64,000 nucleotides of DNA from Caballeronia terrestris (GTDB taxonomy: Bacteria; Pseudomonadota; Gammaproteobacteria; Burkholderiales; Burkholderiaceae): the NCBI RefSeq assembly GCF_001544515.1, contig NZ_FCOL02000001.1:62001-126000 (forward strand). Reading direction: 5' to 3'. Shown one piece after another: positions 42,911-51,981 of this stretch; within the stretch, counting starts at the first letter, position 1; the number at the start of each line of letters is the position of its first letter. The notes below the pieces were generated by a model. It was given only the letters and a program-made list of their open reading frames with translations, did no database searches and was not told the origin of the DNA. Position numbers and translations under genes: made by a program.

Positions 42911-45433
42911 TCACCCGCAAGCGCCGATTTCCCCGCACGCCGTGCAGAAATCGCAGCCGTCCTTGCGGATTACCGCGTTGGCGCCGCACGTCGAGCATTT
43001 GCGGCCATGCATGCGCATCAGCGAATGACCGTCGCCGGACGATGGATCGAGTTGCGTGAGGTCCTCTTCACCGGCAGTCTCGAGCACCGGCTGCGCCAAC
43101 GCGGCATGACTGCGTTTTTGCGCCAACGTGCGCGACGGAACCTGATCGCCCTCGGCATCGAGGAAGCCGCGTCGGAAGAGAATCTGCTGGATCGCATACG
43201 CGAGCGCCGCGACTTCCGAATCGTGCCAGCGCGGACTGCGATGACCGTCGAGCCGCTCGACGTCGCCCAGCCGCACCTGTCCGCGATCCCACGAGACCTT
43301 GCGCATATCCTGCAGATTCCGCGCGACGAACCCGCCGCGCGCCGCGAGCGAAAGCGAACGCATCGTCGCCGTGATCCACTGCTGCGATTCGTCGCGCTGC
43401 CCAGTCGGGATGAAAAACTCGATCGGCCGCTCGATCGTCACGTCCTCGCCGCCGAGCCTTCCTGTCACTTCGATGAACGACACTGCCACATAAAGCGACT
43501 TCTTGCCGGCCTGCGTCAAATATTCGACCTTCTCGATGATCGCGGGCAACTCGCCGCGCGGCCGATGGTCGATCGCGATACGCAGCGGGTCCTGCTCGAG
43601 ATCGGGATCGGGCGAATCGGCGGGCGTGGTTTCGGGCGTCACCGAAAGCACCGCGCCGAGCGTCTCGTTCGGCCGATACGTCGCGAGCCCTTTTAGCCCG
43701 CGCCGCCACGCTTCGAAATAAAGGTCCTGGAACGCGTCGAACGGATAATCTGCGGGGACGTTGACCGTCTTCGAGATCGACGTATCCACGAATGGCTGCA
43801 CCGCCGCCATCATCTCGAGGTGATCGTGCGCGGACATTCCGAGCGCGCTCACGAAGTAATCGGGCAGCGACTTCACATCGCCGCCGAGTTCACGATACAG
43901 CCGGTACGCGTGATCCTCCACCGCGAACGACTGACGCCCCCCATCGGCCATGCGTTTCGTGCGCGTGTAGGTCCACGAGAACGCGGGCTCGATGCCGTTC
44001 GATGCGTTGTCCGCGAACGCGAGGCTCACGGTACCCGTCGGCGCGATGGATAGCAGATGGCTGTTGCGGATGCCGCTCTTGCGGATGTCTTCCTTGATGT
44101 CCTCGGGCAAGCGCGATGCAAACGTGCCGTCCTCCAGATACTGCTTCGCGTTGAAGAGCGGAAACGCGCCGCGCTCGCGCGCCAGTTCCACCGACGCGCG
44201 ATACGCCTCGTCGCGCATCGTGCGCGCGACGCGCGTCGCGAACTCGCGGCCTTCGGGCGCGTCGTAGCGAATGCCGAGCATCACGAGCGTATCGCCGAGA
44301 CCGGTGAAGCCCACGCCGATGCGCCGCTTCGCCTCCGCTTCACGCGCCTGTTCAGGCAGCGGCCAGAGCGTGACGTCGAGCACGTCGTCGAGGAAGCGCA
44401 CCTGGATGCGCGTGGTTTTCGCGAGCGCGTCCCAGTCGAACGCCGGCGTGCCGCCGTGACGTTGCGCGAACGGATCACGCACGAAACGCGTGAGATTGAG
44501 CGGCCCGAGATTGCAGCAGCCGTATGCAGGCAACGGCTGCTCGCCACAGGGATTCGTCGCGCGGATCGTTTCGATCGCTCGCAGGTTGTTGTCGTCGTTC
44601 ATGCGCGACATGAACACGACGCCCGGCTCGGCCACGTCGTAAGTCGAACGCATGATCACGTCCCACACTTCACGCGCCCGCACCTCGCGATAGACCCACA
44701 GGCCGTCGTCGCGCCGGCGCAGATCGGCCGATGCACGCAGCGCGGGCGACGGCTCCGCGCGATGGACGAGTTCCCACGAGGCATCGTCGGCGACGGCCTG
44801 CATGAATTCGTCCGATACCGCCACCGACACGTTGAAGTTGTTCCAGCGCCCCTTCGTGTGCTTCGCCGAAATGAACTCGAGCAGGTCAGGATGCGTGCAA
44901 TCGAGGATGCCCATCTGCGCGCCGCGCCGCGAACCCGCGCTTTCGACGGTGCGGCACGACGCATCGAACACGTCCATGTAGCTGCATGGTCCCGACGCCG
45001 ACGAACCCGTCGAATGCACGCGCGCACCCTTTGGCCGGATCGCGGAGAAGTTGTAGCCGACGCCGCCGCCGCGCCGCATCGTCTCGGCCGCCTGCAACAG
45101 CGCCACGTAAATGCCCGGCAAGTTCGTTTCATCGACGCCTTGAATCGCATCGCCGACCGGCTGTACGAAGCAGTTGATGAGCGTCGCCTCGATGCCCGTT
45201 CCCGCCGCGCTCATGATGCGGCCGGCTCCCAGCGCACCGCGCTTGAAGTTGTCGACGAAATCGTTTTCGACCTTCTTTCTGAGCGCCTCCGGCTCGGCGA
45301 GCGACACGCCGCGCGCGACGCGCCGGTAGATGTCCTCGATGCGGCTCTCGTCGCCCTTCGCGTATTTCTCAAGCATCACGTCGATGGAAAACTGCTGCGG
45401 TGCAACGGGGGTGCTGAGATTGTCTTCTGCCAT
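42911..45433 (-). CDS. nrdJ: Adenosylcobalamin-dependent (class II) ribonucleotide reductase NrdJ
   Basis: An 840-residue class II reductase that makes deoxyribonucleotides using adenosylcobalamin as radical source. Catalytic loop NPCGEQPLPAYGCCNLGPLNL holds the radical Cys and Glu. Other landmarks are RRGGGVGYNFSAIRPKGA and GFTGLGDTLVMLGI. The C terminus ends with a Cys-rich cluster (CSTCGANAVIRKDGCDFC, then TACGEIGACG) that can form a zinc ribbon and deliver electrons. The ATG at 45433 has AAGGA six bases upstream; a longer frame to 45532 exists. B12 dependence ties it to the nearby corrin genes. Confidence 0.95.
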   Translation of the reverse strand: MAEDNLSTPVAPQQFSIDVMLEKYAKGDESRIEDIYRRVARGVSLAEPEALRKKVENDFVDNFKRGALGAGRIMSAAGTGIEATLINCFVQPVGDAIQGVDETNLPGIYVALLQAAETMRRGGGVGYNFSAIRPKGARVHSTGSSASGPCSYMDVFDASCRTVESAGSRRGAQMGILDCTHPDLLEFISAKHTKGRWNNFNVSVAVSDEFMQAVADDASWELVHRAEPSPALRASADLRRRDDGLWVYREVRAREVWDVIMRSTYDVAEPGVVFMSRMNDDNNLRAIETIRATNPCGEQPLPAYGCCNLGPLNLTRFVRDPFAQRHGGTPAFDWDALAKTTRIQVRFLDDVLDVTLWPLPEQAREAEAKRRIGVGFTGLGDTLVMLGIRYDAPEGREFATRVARTMRDEAYRASVELARERGAFPLFNAKQYLEDGTFASRLPEDIKEDIRKSGIRNSHLLSIAPTGTVSLAFADNASNGIEPAFSWTYTRTKRMADGGRQSFAVEDHAYRLYRELGGDVKSLPDYFVSALGMSAHDHLEMMAAVQPFVDTSISKTVNVPADYPFDAFQDLYFEAWRRGLKGLATYRPNETLGAVLSVTPETTPADSPDPDLEQDPLRIAIDHRPRGELPAIIEKVEYLTQAGKKSLYVAVSFIEVTGRLGGEDVTIERPIEFFIPTGQRDESQQWITATMRSLSLAARGGFVARNLQDMRKVSWDRGQVRLGDVERLDGHRSPRWHDSEVAALAYAIQQILFRRGFLDAEGDQVPSRTLAQKRSHAALAQPVLETAGEEDLTQLDPSSGDGHSLMRMHGRKCSTCGANAVIRKDGCDFCTACGEIGACG

Positions 45434-45677
45434 GTCCGATCCTTTTGAAACTCGCAGGCGCTTCAGCAAATGGGAAGCGCCGGTCCGAAAAGACGATCCC
45501 AGACGATAGCGCGATTGAGCGGGGCACGCCACGCGTCGACTTGATTTTTGGAAGGGGATGCGGCCCCGGCATTGGTCAGAGCGTTCGGCAGGCAGCGGCG
45601 CGCTTTGCCGCTAAACTGCTGAAGTTTCATCCAGGCCCGCGCACCAGCACGGATTGCCCAATAAAACTCGAAACCGC

Positions 45678-46187
45678 ATGAATTCATCGACGCCGATCTT
45701 CGGCATCTCGGGCCGCTCGGGGCAGGGAAAGACCACGCTGATCGAAGCGTTGCTGCCGTGGTTTCGCTCGCGTGGTCTGATCGTAAACGTCGTCAAGCAC
45801 AGCCATCATTCGATCCAGCTCGAACCGCCGCAGAAGGACAGCGCGCGCTTTCGCGAGGCCGGTGCGGGCGAGGTGCTGATTGCATCGCCGTATCGCTATG
45901 CGATCATGCGCGAATTGCATGACGAGGGAGAACCGCCTTTGGCCGAGCTCGTGAGCAGGATGTCGCCGGCGGATATCACGATCGTCGAAGGCTTTTCGCG
46001 AGAGAGGCTGCCGCGCCTCGAAGTCGTGCGCACGGCATTGTCCACCGAGCCGCTCTACGAGACCGATGCGGCAATCCTCGCGATCGCCTCCGACGACCCC
46101 GCATCGATCTCAACGACCTTGCCCGTTTTGCAACTCAACGACATCGACAGTATCGGCGCGTTCATCTGCAAGACGCTCGGCATGTAA
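45678..46187 (+). CDS. mobB: Molybdopterin-guanine dinucleotide biosynthesis adapter MobB
   Basis: A 169-residue GTP-binding protein that helps MobA attach guanosine to molybdopterin. P-loop: FGISGRSGQGKTTLIEAL; the family block VNVVKHSHHSIQLEPPQKDSARFREAGA and VEGFSRERLPRLEV follow. It starts at ATG 45678; an upstream TTG at 45654 would add 8 residues. It is divergent from nrdJ and stands alone, without mobA or moaA nearby. Confidence 0.93.
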   Translation: MNSSTPIFGISGRSGQGKTTLIEALLPWFRSRGLIVNVVKHSHHSIQLEPPQKDSARFREAGAGEVLIASPYRYAIMRELHDEGEPPLAELVSRMSPADITIVEGFSRERLPRLEVVRTALSTEPLYETDAAILAIASDDPASISTTLPVLQLNDIDSIGAFICKTLGM

Positions 46188-46285
46188 GCTGGCCTTTGTC
46201 GGGCATTGCACCGGATCAAGGAGTTGTTGGGTGCTCTTCCCTTGATTAATTCCGCAACACCTTTCGCCGGATCGGTGAAATTTGC

Positions 46286-46501
46286 CTACTGCCCTGCGAT
46301 GGCCTCGCCCGCGACGCCCTTGCGCGCCAGCGAAAGCGCTTCGTCGAGCACCTCGCTATCGCCGATGTGGTTCGCGAGCAGCAGCACGAGCTTGGCGTTC
46401 ATCATCTGGCTCTGTTCGTCGGTGAGGCCGTTGTGGGCATCGATCAGACGCTCATAGAAGCCGTCGTAGTCCGCGATATTCGTTTCGATAGTCAGTTTCA
46501 T
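46286..46501 (-). CDS. DUF2783 small protein
   Basis: A 71-residue helical protein (ETNIADYDGFYERLIDAHNGL, LLLANHIGDSEVLDEALSLARKG) of the DUF2783 family. These proteins often accompany flavin monooxygenases of the MhpA type, as here: the monooxygenase gene ends 6 bp upstream of it. Its role is unknown; a stabilising or regulatory partner is plausible. Confidence 0.8.
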   Translation of the reverse strand: MKLTIETNIADYDGFYERLIDAHNGLTDEQSQMMNAKLVLLLANHIGDSEVLDEALSLARKGVAGEAIAGQ

Positions 46502-46507
46502 GGCCGT

Positions 46508-48190
46508 TCACCCGTTGCAGGTCGCGCGATTGATGGCTGCCGCGACCGCCGCGGCATCGAAAGCGCGCCAGCGCGCGCACACATGCTGGTCCGGACGCAG
46601 CAGATAGAACGTCCCGGGCCGCGCATCGAAGCGTTGCGCGACGATGCTTTCCACGTCTTCGATTATTCGGACGCCCAGCAGCGGCCCGATCGCGGCGCCG
46701 CCTGGCACGACGATCAGGGCGCGCATCGGGATCGAAGAACACGTGCTTGGATTCAGGCGCTCTGCAAATCGCGCGGCTTCGTCGGCGGAGGCACAGAAAT
46801 AGACGCCAGTGAACACGCCGCCGCCCGTCTGCGCGAGAAACCACGCCGCCTCGCCCGCCACACGCACCGGCGCATCCGTGCTCACCGCGCCCGGCACCAT
46901 CGCGCAGGAGAAGGCGTCACCCGGACGATCGGCGGTGTTGAGCGGCGAATCGCGCAGCACCGCCGGCACCGAGAGGCGCCCGCTGTTTGCCATCCGCCGC
47001 GCGAATGGGCAATCCTTCGCGAGCTTGAGCGTCGCGTCGCGGAACAAGCGCGAGACCGCGCTCTTCGGCGTGATGAAATCGGTCGCGCGGGTCGAGTTGC
47101 GGATGTTTTCGTCGGCTGCGAATTCGCGCTCGGACGCGTAGGTGTCGAGCAAGGTCTGCGGCGCTTCACCGTTCAGCACGAGGCGCAGCTTCCACGCGAG
47201 GTTGTCGGCGTCCTGCACGCCGCTGTTCGCGCCGCGCGCGCCGAACGGCGACACGCCGTGCGCCGAATCGCCCGCGAACAGCACGCGCCCGTGGCGGAAC
47301 TTGTCCATCCGCAGGCACGAGAACGTGTAGACGCTCACCCACTCCAGCTCGAATTCGACGTCCTCGCCGAGCAGCGCCTTCACGCGCGGAATCACGCGCT
47401 CGGGCGCTTTTTCCGCGACCGGATCGGCGTCCCAGCCGAGCTGGAAATCGATGCGCCACACGTCGTCCGGCTGGCGGTGCAGCAGCACCGACTGGTTGCG
47501 GTGAAACGGCGGATCGAACCAGAACCAGCGCTCGGCGGGAAACGGCGCCTTCATCTTGACGTCGGCGATCAGGAAACGATCCTTGAACGTGCGGCCGTGG
47601 CTGTCGAGGCCGAGCGCCTTTCGCATCGGCGAGCGCGAGCCGTCGGCGGCAACGACGTATTGCGCGCGCAGCGGATACGTGCCGTCGGGCGTCTCGACCT
47701 GCAATTCGACGTAATCGTCGTGCTGCGTCACGCCGGTGACGTTGCTTTTCCAGCGCATCTGCAGGTTGTCCGTGCGGCGCGCGCGTTCGGCCAGATAGCC
47801 CTCGACGTAATACTGCTGCAAGTTGATGAACGCGGGCCGCGCGTGGCCGGTTTCGGGCAGCAGGTCGAATGTGTAGACGAGTTCGTCCTGCAAAAACACC
47901 TTGCCGACGTTCCAGCTCACGCCCTTCTCTACCATCGGCTCGCCGCAGCCCAGGCGATCGAAAATTTCCAGCGTGCGCTTCGCGAAACAGATCGCGCGCG
48001 AGCCGTCGGAGAGCTTGTCGTCGTTGTCGACGAGCACCGTGCGCACGCCCTGCTGCGCCAGGTCGATCGCGGTCGCGAGCCCGACCGGCCCCGCGCCGAC
48101 GACCACCACCGGGTAAAGCGCCGGCGTCGCGGCGTCGTGTTCGGCGGCTCGCTCGTAGTCGAACCGCAGCGTTTGAAAGTCGATCTGCAT
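46508..48190 (-). CDS. FAD-dependent aromatic monooxygenase (MhpA / PheA-like)
   Basis: A 560-residue flavoprotein hydroxylase. The FAD dinucleotide site is VVVVGAGPVGLATAIDLAQQG, the DG-motif YVVAADGSRSPMRKALGL and the second FAD motif VLFAGDSAHGVSPFGARGANSGVQDADNLAWKL are complete. The family hydroxylates phenolic acids such as 3-hydroxyphenylpropionate; the substrate here is not known. A C-terminal thioredoxin-like domain is present as in MhpA relatives. It is followed by DUF2783 and preceded by an IclR regulator. Confidence 0.9.
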   Translation of the reverse strand: MQIDFQTLRFDYERAAEHDAATPALYPVVVVGAGPVGLATAIDLAQQGVRTVLVDNDDKLSDGSRAICFAKRTLEIFDRLGCGEPMVEKGVSWNVGKVFLQDELVYTFDLLPETGHARPAFINLQQYYVEGYLAERARRTDNLQMRWKSNVTGVTQHDDYVELQVETPDGTYPLRAQYVVAADGSRSPMRKALGLDSHGRTFKDRFLIADVKMKAPFPAERWFWFDPPFHRNQSVLLHRQPDDVWRIDFQLGWDADPVAEKAPERVIPRVKALLGEDVEFELEWVSVYTFSCLRMDKFRHGRVLFAGDSAHGVSPFGARGANSGVQDADNLAWKLRLVLNGEAPQTLLDTYASEREFAADENIRNSTRATDFITPKSAVSRLFRDATLKLAKDCPFARRMANSGRLSVPAVLRDSPLNTADRPGDAFSCAMVPGAVSTDAPVRVAGEAAWFLAQTGGGVFTGVYFCASADEAARFAERLNPSTCSSIPMRALIVVPGGAAIGPLLGVRIIEDVESIVAQRFDARPGTFYLLRPDQHVCARWRAFDAAAVAAAINRATCNG

Positions 48191-48257
48191 GGCGTCTCCA
48201 TCCTCATGTCCGATCAGGCGCGGTCAACGAATGCGTTAATCGATACCTGTTAATTAC

Positions 48258-48271
48258 GCATTGTACAAAGC
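48258..48271. promoter_or_regulatory. Palindrome, candidate IclR operator
   Basis: GCATTGTACAAAGC is a near-perfect inverted repeat (one mismatched pair) centred in the 185-bp gap between the IclR gene and the monooxygenase gene, about 70 bp before the monooxygenase start. The TTGTACAA core resembles sites of IclR-family regulators. No experiment supports it. Confidence 0.4.
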
Positions 48272-48375
48272 ATTCTGTATTGTTGAATCTGAGTTTACCC
48301 TAAGCGCGTGGACGACCGACGTGCGAAAGCGCCGCGAAGCGGATTCGCGGAAAACGCAGGCATCTAAAGGAAAGA

Positions 48376-49158
48376 TTAGGCCGCTGAGAAGCCGAGGCGC
48401 GCGGAAACCCGTGCGGCGCACGCGCGCAACGTGGCGGCGAGCGGGCCGTCCCAGGCGCCGTCGAAGGAACCGCTCGGGCCGATCGCCGTGATCGCGAGCA
48501 CGATGGTGCGGGTGTGATCGAAGACCGGCGCGCTCATCGCGCTGATGCCGGCGACCGGTTCGTCGATGGTCCGCGCGATGCCGTGCTCGCGCACTTCGGC
48601 GAGCAGCGCGTCGATCTGCGCTCGGGTGAACTTGCGCCGCGCGGCGCCGATCTGCATGCCGCCCGCTTCCTCGACGGCGACGAGCGCATCGACGGTCAGC
48701 GGCGGCAGATACGCCGCGAACGCGCGTCCGGTGGCGGTTTGCAGCAGCGACATCACGGTGCCGGTGCGCATCGTGACGTGGATCGGCACGGTCGCCTCGT
48801 TGATGTGGACGATGGTCGGGCCGTAGGTGCCGGCGGTCGCGAGCGCGACGGTGTGCTGAATCTGCCCCGAGATTTCGCTGATTTCGGGAATTGCGAGCCG
48901 AACGGGATCGACGCGTTGCAGGCTGATCAACCCCATTTGCAGCGCGAACGGGCCGAGTTCGTAGCGGCCGGTGGCGCCGTCCTGCTGGATCAGCCCGAGG
49001 TTGCCGTAGCTCACGAGATACGGATGCGCCTTCGCCGACGACATTCCCGCCTTCTTCGCGAGATCGCCGAGCAGCAGCGGGCCGCCGTGGTCCACAAGCG
49101 CGCGCAGCAGCGCGCCGCCCACTTCGATCGACTGAATACCGCGCCGCGCTCCGGTCAT
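48376..49158 (-). CDS. IclR-family transcriptional regulator
   Basis: A 260-residue regulator with an N-terminal winged helix-turn-helix (ALLRALVDHGGPLLLGDLAKKAGMSSAKAHPYLVSY) and a C-terminal IclR effector domain (QIQHTVALATAGTYGPTIVHI, GISAMSAPVFDHTRTIVLAITAIGPSGS). It lies upstream of the monooxygenase gene in the same direction and is expected to control it in response to an aromatic acid. Only the family call is secure. Confidence 0.9.
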   Translation of the reverse strand: MTGARRGIQSIEVGGALLRALVDHGGPLLLGDLAKKAGMSSAKAHPYLVSYGNLGLIQQDGATGRYELGPFALQMGLISLQRVDPVRLAIPEISEISGQIQHTVALATAGTYGPTIVHINEATVPIHVTMRTGTVMSLLQTATGRAFAAYLPPLTVDALVAVEEAGGMQIGAARRKFTRAQIDALLAEVREHGIARTIDEPVAGISAMSAPVFDHTRTIVLAITAIGPSGSFDGAWDGPLAATLRACAARVSARLGFSAA

Positions 49159-49201
49159 CCGTGGCCTTTTTTTCGTTTTGAGAATGGGCGGGATGATAAC
49201 G

Positions 49202-49702
49202 CTAAGCCAGCCGTTCGATCAGCGCGCGATGCTGCGGATGCGCCGTCGCGAGCGCATCGGCATCGGCCATCTCGAATTCGCCGAATTCGAAGCCGGGCGC
49301 GACCGTGCAGCCGACGAGCGCTACGCCAGCAGGCGCCGCGCACTCGGCCGCGAACCAGTCGCCTGCCGTGACCACCGCCTGGAACACGGCGTCCGGATGC
49401 GTCAGCGCATTGCCGAGCCTAAGCGTGACGAGCGCGCCGTGCGCATCGATGACGTGGACGTCGATCGGCTCGCCCGCGTAGAAATGCCAGACTTCGTCGG
49501 ACTGGATGCGGTGCCACGCGGAATGCGCGCCGTCGCAGAGCAGGAAGTAGATTGCCGTCGATGCCGAGCGCGTTTCTTCTGCGCCGTCACGCGTCACGCG
49601 CGCCGTCGAGCGGTACGTCTCGCGGAAATACCCGCCCTCCGGATGCGGCTGCAAGCCGAAGCGGCGAATCAGTTCGTCTTTGTCGATGTAAGGCATTGGC
49701 AT
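49202..49702 (-). CDS. DUF985 cupin-like protein
   Basis: A 166-residue protein with the DUF985 cupin pattern: LQPHPEGGYFRETYRS, TAIYFLLCDGAHSAWHRIQSDEVWHFYAGEP and VGCTVAPGFEFGEFEM. A small beta-barrel, probably metal-binding, of unknown physiological role. It is divergent from the solute-binding-like gene at 49797. The ATG at 49702 is chosen; a TTG at 49714 is possible. Confidence 0.87.
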   Translation of the reverse strand: MPMPYIDKDELIRRFGLQPHPEGGYFRETYRSTARVTRDGAEETRSASTAIYFLLCDGAHSAWHRIQSDEVWHFYAGEPIDVHVIDAHGALVTLRLGNALTHPDAVFQAVVTAGDWFAAECAAPAGVALVGCTVAPGFEFGEFEMADADALATAHPQHRALIERLA

Positions 49703-49796
49703 AAAAAGGGACAAGGAAGCCGCTATTCTGCATCGCGGTCACGCGGGGCGCATTTCTGTTAAATAATGTCCATCCTCCACCGACCGCGACTTCCTC

Positions 49797-50537
49797 ATGA
49801 CCCTCGATCCCTCCTTGCTGAACGCCTTCGCGCCCACGGGCAAGCTGCGCGCTTCGATCAATCTCGGCAATCCGCTGCTCTCCAACCGAAACGCCGCGAC
49901 CGGAGAAGTGGGCGGCATTTCCGTCGATCTCGCGCGGGAGTTCGCGGGGCGCCTCGGCGTGGAAGCGGAGTTCGTCGTGTTCGATACGGCGTCGAAATCG
50001 GTCGATGCCGTCACGACCGAAGCCGCCGACATCGGCTTTTTCGCGATCGATCCGGCGCGCGGCGCGGGGATCGCGTTCACGGCGCCTTACGTGCTGATCG
50101 AGGGCTTCTATCTCGTGCGCGACGATTCGCCTGTTCAGAACAACGAGGACGTCGATCAGGAGACGAACCGCGTCGTCGTCGGCAAGGGCAGCGCGTACGA
50201 CCTCTTTCTCACGCGCGAGCTGAAGCGCGCGCAGATCGTGCGGGCGGCGTCGTCGCAGGCGGTGGTCGAGACGTTTCTCGCCGACGGCATCGAAGTCGCG
50301 GCGGGCGTGAAGCAGCAACTCGAAGCCGATAGCGCCGGCAAGCCCGGGCTGCGGCTGCTGGGCGAGCGCTTCATGGTCATCCAGCAGGCGATGGGCACGC
50401 CGAAAAGCCGCGGCGAAGCGGCGGCGGCGCATTTAAAGGCGTTCGTCGAGGAGATGAAACGCGACGGGTTCGTCGCGGCGTCGCTTGCCCGGCACGGTGT
50501 GAAAGGCGCGTCGGTGGCGCCTGCAAGCGATCTCTGA
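49797..50537 (+). CDS. Polar amino acid-type solute-binding domain protein without signal peptide
   Basis: A 246-residue protein of the extracellular solute-binding family 3 fold: GKLRASINLGNPLLS, SVDLAREFAGRLGVEAEFV, ADIGFFAIDPARGAGIAFTAPYVLIEG and the second lobe RVVVGKGSAYDLFLTRELK. There is no signal peptide or lipobox at the N terminus and no transport genes are adjacent. It is thus probably cytoplasmic, perhaps a ligand sensor or a deaminase-like enzyme of this fold. Function not identified. Confidence 0.8.
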   Translation: MTLDPSLLNAFAPTGKLRASINLGNPLLSNRNAATGEVGGISVDLAREFAGRLGVEAEFVVFDTASKSVDAVTTEAADIGFFAIDPARGAGIAFTAPYVLIEGFYLVRDDSPVQNNEDVDQETNRVVVGKGSAYDLFLTRELKRAQIVRAASSQAVVETFLADGIEVAAGVKQQLEADSAGKPGLRLLGERFMVIQQAMGTPKSRGEAAAAHLKAFVEEMKRDGFVAASLARHGVKGASVAPASDL

Positions 50538-50552
50538 GTTCTGCCCCGCGCG

Positions 50553-50984
50553 ATGAACGTCACGATCGAAGTCGCCGACTGGATTGACGAGGACTTTGCC
50601 GCAGATATCGGCGGCGGCCTCGCGGCGTTCAATGCTGAGGTGCTTGGACCTTCGCGGCAGTTGGATCTTGCGGTGTCGATCTTTGCGGATGATGACCTCG
50701 TCGGCGGCCTGGCCGGTTTCACGGCGTGGGACTGGCTCTTCGTCAAATGGCTCTGGATCCGCGACGACGCGCGCGGTCAGGGGCTTGCTGCGCGCGCGGT
50801 TGAAGCGGCCGAGCGGGAAGCGGTGAAACGCGGCTGCCGCGCCGCGTGGCTCGATACGCTGAATCCGGACGCCAAACGCCTCTACGAGCGATGCGGATTC
50901 GTCGTGTTCGGCGAATTGCCGGATTTTTTCGCGGGCAGCACGCGGTTTTTCATGCAGAAGCGGTTCGAGGTGGTGAGCGCGTAG
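50553..50984 (+). CDS. GNAT-family N-acetyltransferase
   Basis: A 143-residue acetyltransferase. The acetyl-CoA loop is LWIRDDARGQGLAARAVEAAE, followed by CRAAWLDTLNPDAKRLYERCGFVVFGEL, typical of GNAT enzymes that take a substrate amine. It follows the solute-binding-like gene by 15 bp and may share its transcript. The acceptor is unknown. Confidence 0.88.
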   Translation: MNVTIEVADWIDEDFAADIGGGLAAFNAEVLGPSRQLDLAVSIFADDDLVGGLAGFTAWDWLFVKWLWIRDDARGQGLAARAVEAAEREAVKRGCRAAWLDTLNPDAKRLYERCGFVVFGELPDFFAGSTRFFMQKRFEVVSA

Positions 50985-51021
50985 CGCGACGGGGCGGCGC
51001 GGTTCGCTTGGCTGACGCGGC

Positions 51022-51111
51022 TGCGCGTCTGGCGCGTCTGGCGCTTCTGGCGCTTCTGGCGCTTCTGGCGCTTCTGGCGCTTCTGGCGCTTCTGGCGCTT
51101 CTGGCGCTTCT
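51022..51111. repeat. 9-bp tandem repeat (minisatellite), about 10 units
   Basis: Unit GGCGCTTCT is repeated eight times without change (51040-51111), preceded by two variant units (TGCGCGTCT and GGCGCGTCT). Read in-frame on the minus strand it encodes Pro-Glu-Ala repeats, and on the plus strand Leu-Ala-Leu repeats, but no convincing gene uses it. It lies just after the GNAT gene. Confidence 0.95.
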
Positions 51112-51195
51112 GGCACGGTGGCACATTCAGCCCAGTGGCGCGCTTGTTACCTCAACGCGCCCAACGCGGCCGCCCAAGAACCGCACGCGCTCCCC

Positions 51196-51885
51196 TCACC
51201 GCCCCAATCCGAGCCGCGCCGCCACCCGCTCGACGATCTTCCCCCGCGCCGCGAGATTCGCCGCCGAGCGCTCCCTTACCGTTTCTACGACTGCACGCGG
51301 CGCGCTGTCCGGCGAACCTGCGTCGAACGGCGGTGCGGGCGCGTATTCAAGTTCCAATTGAATCGCCTGCGCCTCCTCCGCGCCGACGAGCTCCTCAGCC
51401 AGCGTCAGCGCGAAATCGATACCCGCCGTAATCCCGCCGCCCGTCAGCAGATTGCCGTCGCGCACGACGCGCTCGCGCACCGGAATCGCCCCCAGATCGG
51501 CCAGCAGCGAGTGGAACGCCCAGTGCGTCGTCGCACGCCGGCCGCGCAGGAGGCCCGCCGCGCCGAGTACGAGCGCGCCCGTGCACACCGACGTCACGAA
51601 GCGCGCGCCGCGCGCCTGCGTCCGGATGAAGTCGAGCGTCTCGTCGTCCTCCATCAGAGCGCCGACGCCCGAGCCGCCCGGGATGCAGATCACATCGAGC
51701 GGCGGGCAGTCGTCGAACGTGGTGTCGGGCGTGAGCACCATCCCGCTCGACGATTCCAGCGCCGCACGCGTCTTCCAGACCAGATGGACAGTCGCGCCGG
51801 AGATTTGCGCAAAGACATCGTGCGGGCCGGTCAGGTCGAGTTGCTGGACGCGCGGGAACAACAGCAGGCCGATATGGAGCGTCAT
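51196..51885 (-). CDS. DJ-1/PfpI-family protein (isonitrile hydratase-like)
   Basis: A 229-residue member of the class I glutaminase-like DJ-1/PfpI superfamily. The nucleophile elbow is FVTSVCTGALVLGAAGLL and GGGITAGIDFALTLAEE is the C-terminal block; VCTGA with an upstream acidic residue fits isonitrile-hydratase relatives. The ATG at 51885 has AAGGA upstream. It is divergent from a GlxA-type regulator that carries the same domain, a common pairing. Confidence 0.88.
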   Translation of the reverse strand: MTLHIGLLLFPRVQQLDLTGPHDVFAQISGATVHLVWKTRAALESSSGMVLTPDTTFDDCPPLDVICIPGGSGVGALMEDDETLDFIRTQARGARFVTSVCTGALVLGAAGLLRGRRATTHWAFHSLLADLGAIPVRERVVRDGNLLTGGGITAGIDFALTLAEELVGAEEAQAIQLELEYAPAPPFDAGSPDSAPRAVVETVRERSAANLAARGKIVERVAARLGLGR

Positions 51886-51981
51886 GGCAGTTTCCTTTTC
51901 GAGTGAGAGGTGGACGGAGAAATCGTACGCCGCTACGCTATGGCGTGAATGACACATAGCCCACGTTTCACGCCAACCGCC

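Noticed and set aside
51022..51111. Possible CRISPR array.
   Set aside because: Unit is 9 bp with no spacers, so it is a simple tandem repeat.
50433..51116. Minus-strand frame with Pro-Glu-Ala repeats over the minisatellite.
   Set aside because: It runs antisense through the GNAT gene, and the remainder is low-complexity; no ribosome-binding site seen.
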